The position numbers and the translations under genes are program-made. The notes beneath the pieces are model-generated. The model was not told the DNA's origin, did not search any database, and was given only the letters and a program-made list of their open reading frames with translations. Below are positions 62,801-64,000 of a DNA stretch of 64,000 bases, piece by piece. The stretch lies in NCBI RefSeq assembly GCF_017356035.1, contig NZ_JAFIQX010000004.1, positions 372,001 through 436,000 of the forward strand, in the 5' to 3' direction. Each line of letters opens with the position of its first letter. Position 1 is the stretch's first letter. This DNA comes from Longitalea luteola (GTDB lineage Bacteria > Bacteroidota > Bacteroidia > Chitinophagales > Chitinophagaceae).

Positions 62801-64000
62801 TTAATTAGCGAACGCTTCAGCCATTTCTGGTTTCGGCGCTTTGAAGCTCCTGGCAGCTGCATACAATGAATTGCTCATAGCAGCTGAGTGACCTACAAAT
62901 TGTGCAACCGGCAGCACATTTGCGCCAAGTACAATGGGAACACCTTTTACACTGGATGTAGTAATGGTCAGTTGTCCCTGTTGGTTAAAGGTTATTGTAT
63001 TGGTTGATGAACTGCCGCTGCTGCCGGAATAGAATGGCCAGAAACCTGCATGCCCGCTGGAACTGATCGTTTGCTGATCCTGGGCGGAATAAGATGCGTC
63101 GGATGTTACCGTAACAGACATGCCGGATGCAATGATGAGGTTCGCTGCAAAACGTTGCATATTGCCATTAGACCCGAAAGTATTGTCCCAGTTGATGGAT
63201 GATTGAGGGCTCCATGGGTTGCCGGTTTTGTTGGCAAAAGCCAGCGCCATGGCAGAGGAGTTATACCACAGGCCTGGTGTATTGCTAAATACGAGTACAT
63301 TATCAAAGGAGGCAGTAACCTTTACATGGCTGGCAGCGAATTGCTGGCTGATAGAAGTGGTAGTCGTACTTTCACCCCACAATCCAAAAAAGCCCTCATT
63401 GGAACCCTTTGTCCAGGATGTGCTCACATTGGTATTCATATTACTGCTGTCAAAGCTGAATTGTCTTGAAGGGCTGCTATTCAATTGCGTGATCAGATCG
63501 GTGTAACTGAGCGACCAGGTAAATGGCTTCGGAAGCCCGTTCAGATCGGTGTATATTAATGTCAATTCATTTTGAGCAGTAGCAATAGGATCCAGTAAGA
63601 TCGAGGCATAATCAGAAGAGCCTATATTGGCAACCTGTGGTGCAAAGATCATGGCCCAGTTGCGGAATAATGTGGGTATCTGGTTCATGCCTGGCGGTGT
63701 GGACAAACCCAGAACATATTTTTGCCACTCTTTAAAATTATCAGCCCCAATATCTCCCTGCACATTCACATTCCTGGATGGCACCAGTGCAGACATTAAT
63801 GCTCTGTAGTTGCTATAGAACTGGTTACCACCACTGGCCATAAATTGTTGTGTAAGCGATAATGGCGGAATATTGTTAAAATAAGCCCAGAGCGTAGCAT
63901 CAGCTGCCGATCCGCTTGCTATAGGGGGCGCCGGCTGAATGATCTGAAATGCATTTGCATTTTGATCCATTCCCTGGATGAAACCATTATACCATCCATT
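62801..64000 (-). CDS. Unrecognised protein, tandem paralog B (5' end outside window)
   Basis: Paralog of the gene at 61560. An ATG at 63970 is possible, but the frame stays open to the window edge and the extra residues NGWYNGFIQGMDQNANAFQIIQP line up with NAWYNELCNRLNLSTGYFQLFQP near the start of paralog A, so the true start is beyond 64000. Key shared segments are WAMIFAPQVANIGSSDYAS, VTVTSDASYSAQDQQTISSSGHAGFWPFY and VPIVLGANVLPVAQFVG. The C-terminus carries an extra ~30-residue tail (YAAARSFKAPKPEMAEAFAN). Function unknown. Confidence 0.75.
   Translation of the reverse strand, partial: NGWYNGFIQGMDQNANAFQIIQPAPPIASGSAADATLWAYFNNIPPLSLTQQFMASGGNQFYSNYRALMSALVPSRNVNVQGDIGADNFKEWQKYVLGLSTPPGMNQIPTLFRNWAMIFAPQVANIGSSDYASILLDPIATAQNELTLIYTDLNGLPKPFTWSLSYTDLITQLNSSPSRQFSFDSSNMNTNVSTSWTKGSNEGFFGLWGESTTTTSISQQFAASHVKVTASFDNVLVFSNTPGLWYNSSAMALAFANKTGNPWSPQSSINWDNTFGSNGNMQRFAANLIIASGMSVTVTSDASYSAQDQQTISSSGHAGFWPFYSGSSGSSSTNTITFNQQGQLTITTSSVKGVPIVLGANVLPVAQFVGHSAAMSNSLYAAARSFKAPKPEMAEAFAN

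Overview
The window looks like a chromosome segment of a Bacteroidota bacterium, most likely Chitinophagaceae (Niastella/Chitinophaga-like). The evidence is the TTG-N(18-21)-TAnnTTTG promoters, very large secreted proteins ending in type IX secretion (T9SS) sorting domains, a SusC/FhuA-style receptor with an N-terminal carboxypeptidase-like domain, DUF3526 permeases and a DUF6266 protein. These assignments come from reading motifs; no database search was run.

Layout. 1-16637 (minus) is one probable operon for a giant cell-surface system: an outer-membrane barrel protein, a secreted Ig-like protein, a 2529-aa RHS-related protein with DNRLRE-like and PA14 domains, a 244-aa exported protein, and a LamG/RHS-like protein of more than 1570 aa that runs off the left edge. 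16638-17640 holds a ~21-bp tandem array, a tRNA-Pro(CGG) gene preceded by a truncated copy of its own 5' end, and a bidirectional terminator. 17712-22142 is a PKD-repeat T9SS protein whose upstream region carries a second array of the same ~21-bp motif. 22467-25901 has a B12/radical SAM protein and a cluster of small RNA-binding proteins (two convergent RRM proteins and a cold-shock-domain protein). 26136-34705 is a mixed stretch: two AraC-type regulators, a class C beta-lactamase-like hydrolase, a frameshifted helical-repeat protein, a DUF6266 protein behind phased short repeats, a short-chain dehydrogenase, a dead ECF sigma gene, RidA, GNAT and cupin proteins. 34894-40670 (minus) is a TonB receptor/ABC-permease operon without an ATPase gene. 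40863-50159 holds three large T9SS cargo proteins: a reprolysin-like metalloprotease, a beta-helix protein and a protein of unknown fold. 50659-53280 has a second B12/radical SAM protein and a small NIPSNAP-like protein.

The most interesting locus is 53602-60237 (plus): heme oxygenase, a phytochrome photosensory core with no kinase, a CheB-CheR-PAS-histidine kinase fusion, and a single-domain response regulator, all overlapping or nearly so. The heme oxygenase would make biliverdin, the phytochrome would bind it, and the signal would have to pass in trans to the kinase and then to the response regulator. This is a split phytochrome pathway with chemotaxis-type CheB/CheR enzymes built into the kinase. 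The right end (60339-64000) has a secreted protein and two tandem paralogs of a family I do not recognise; the second is cut by the window edge.
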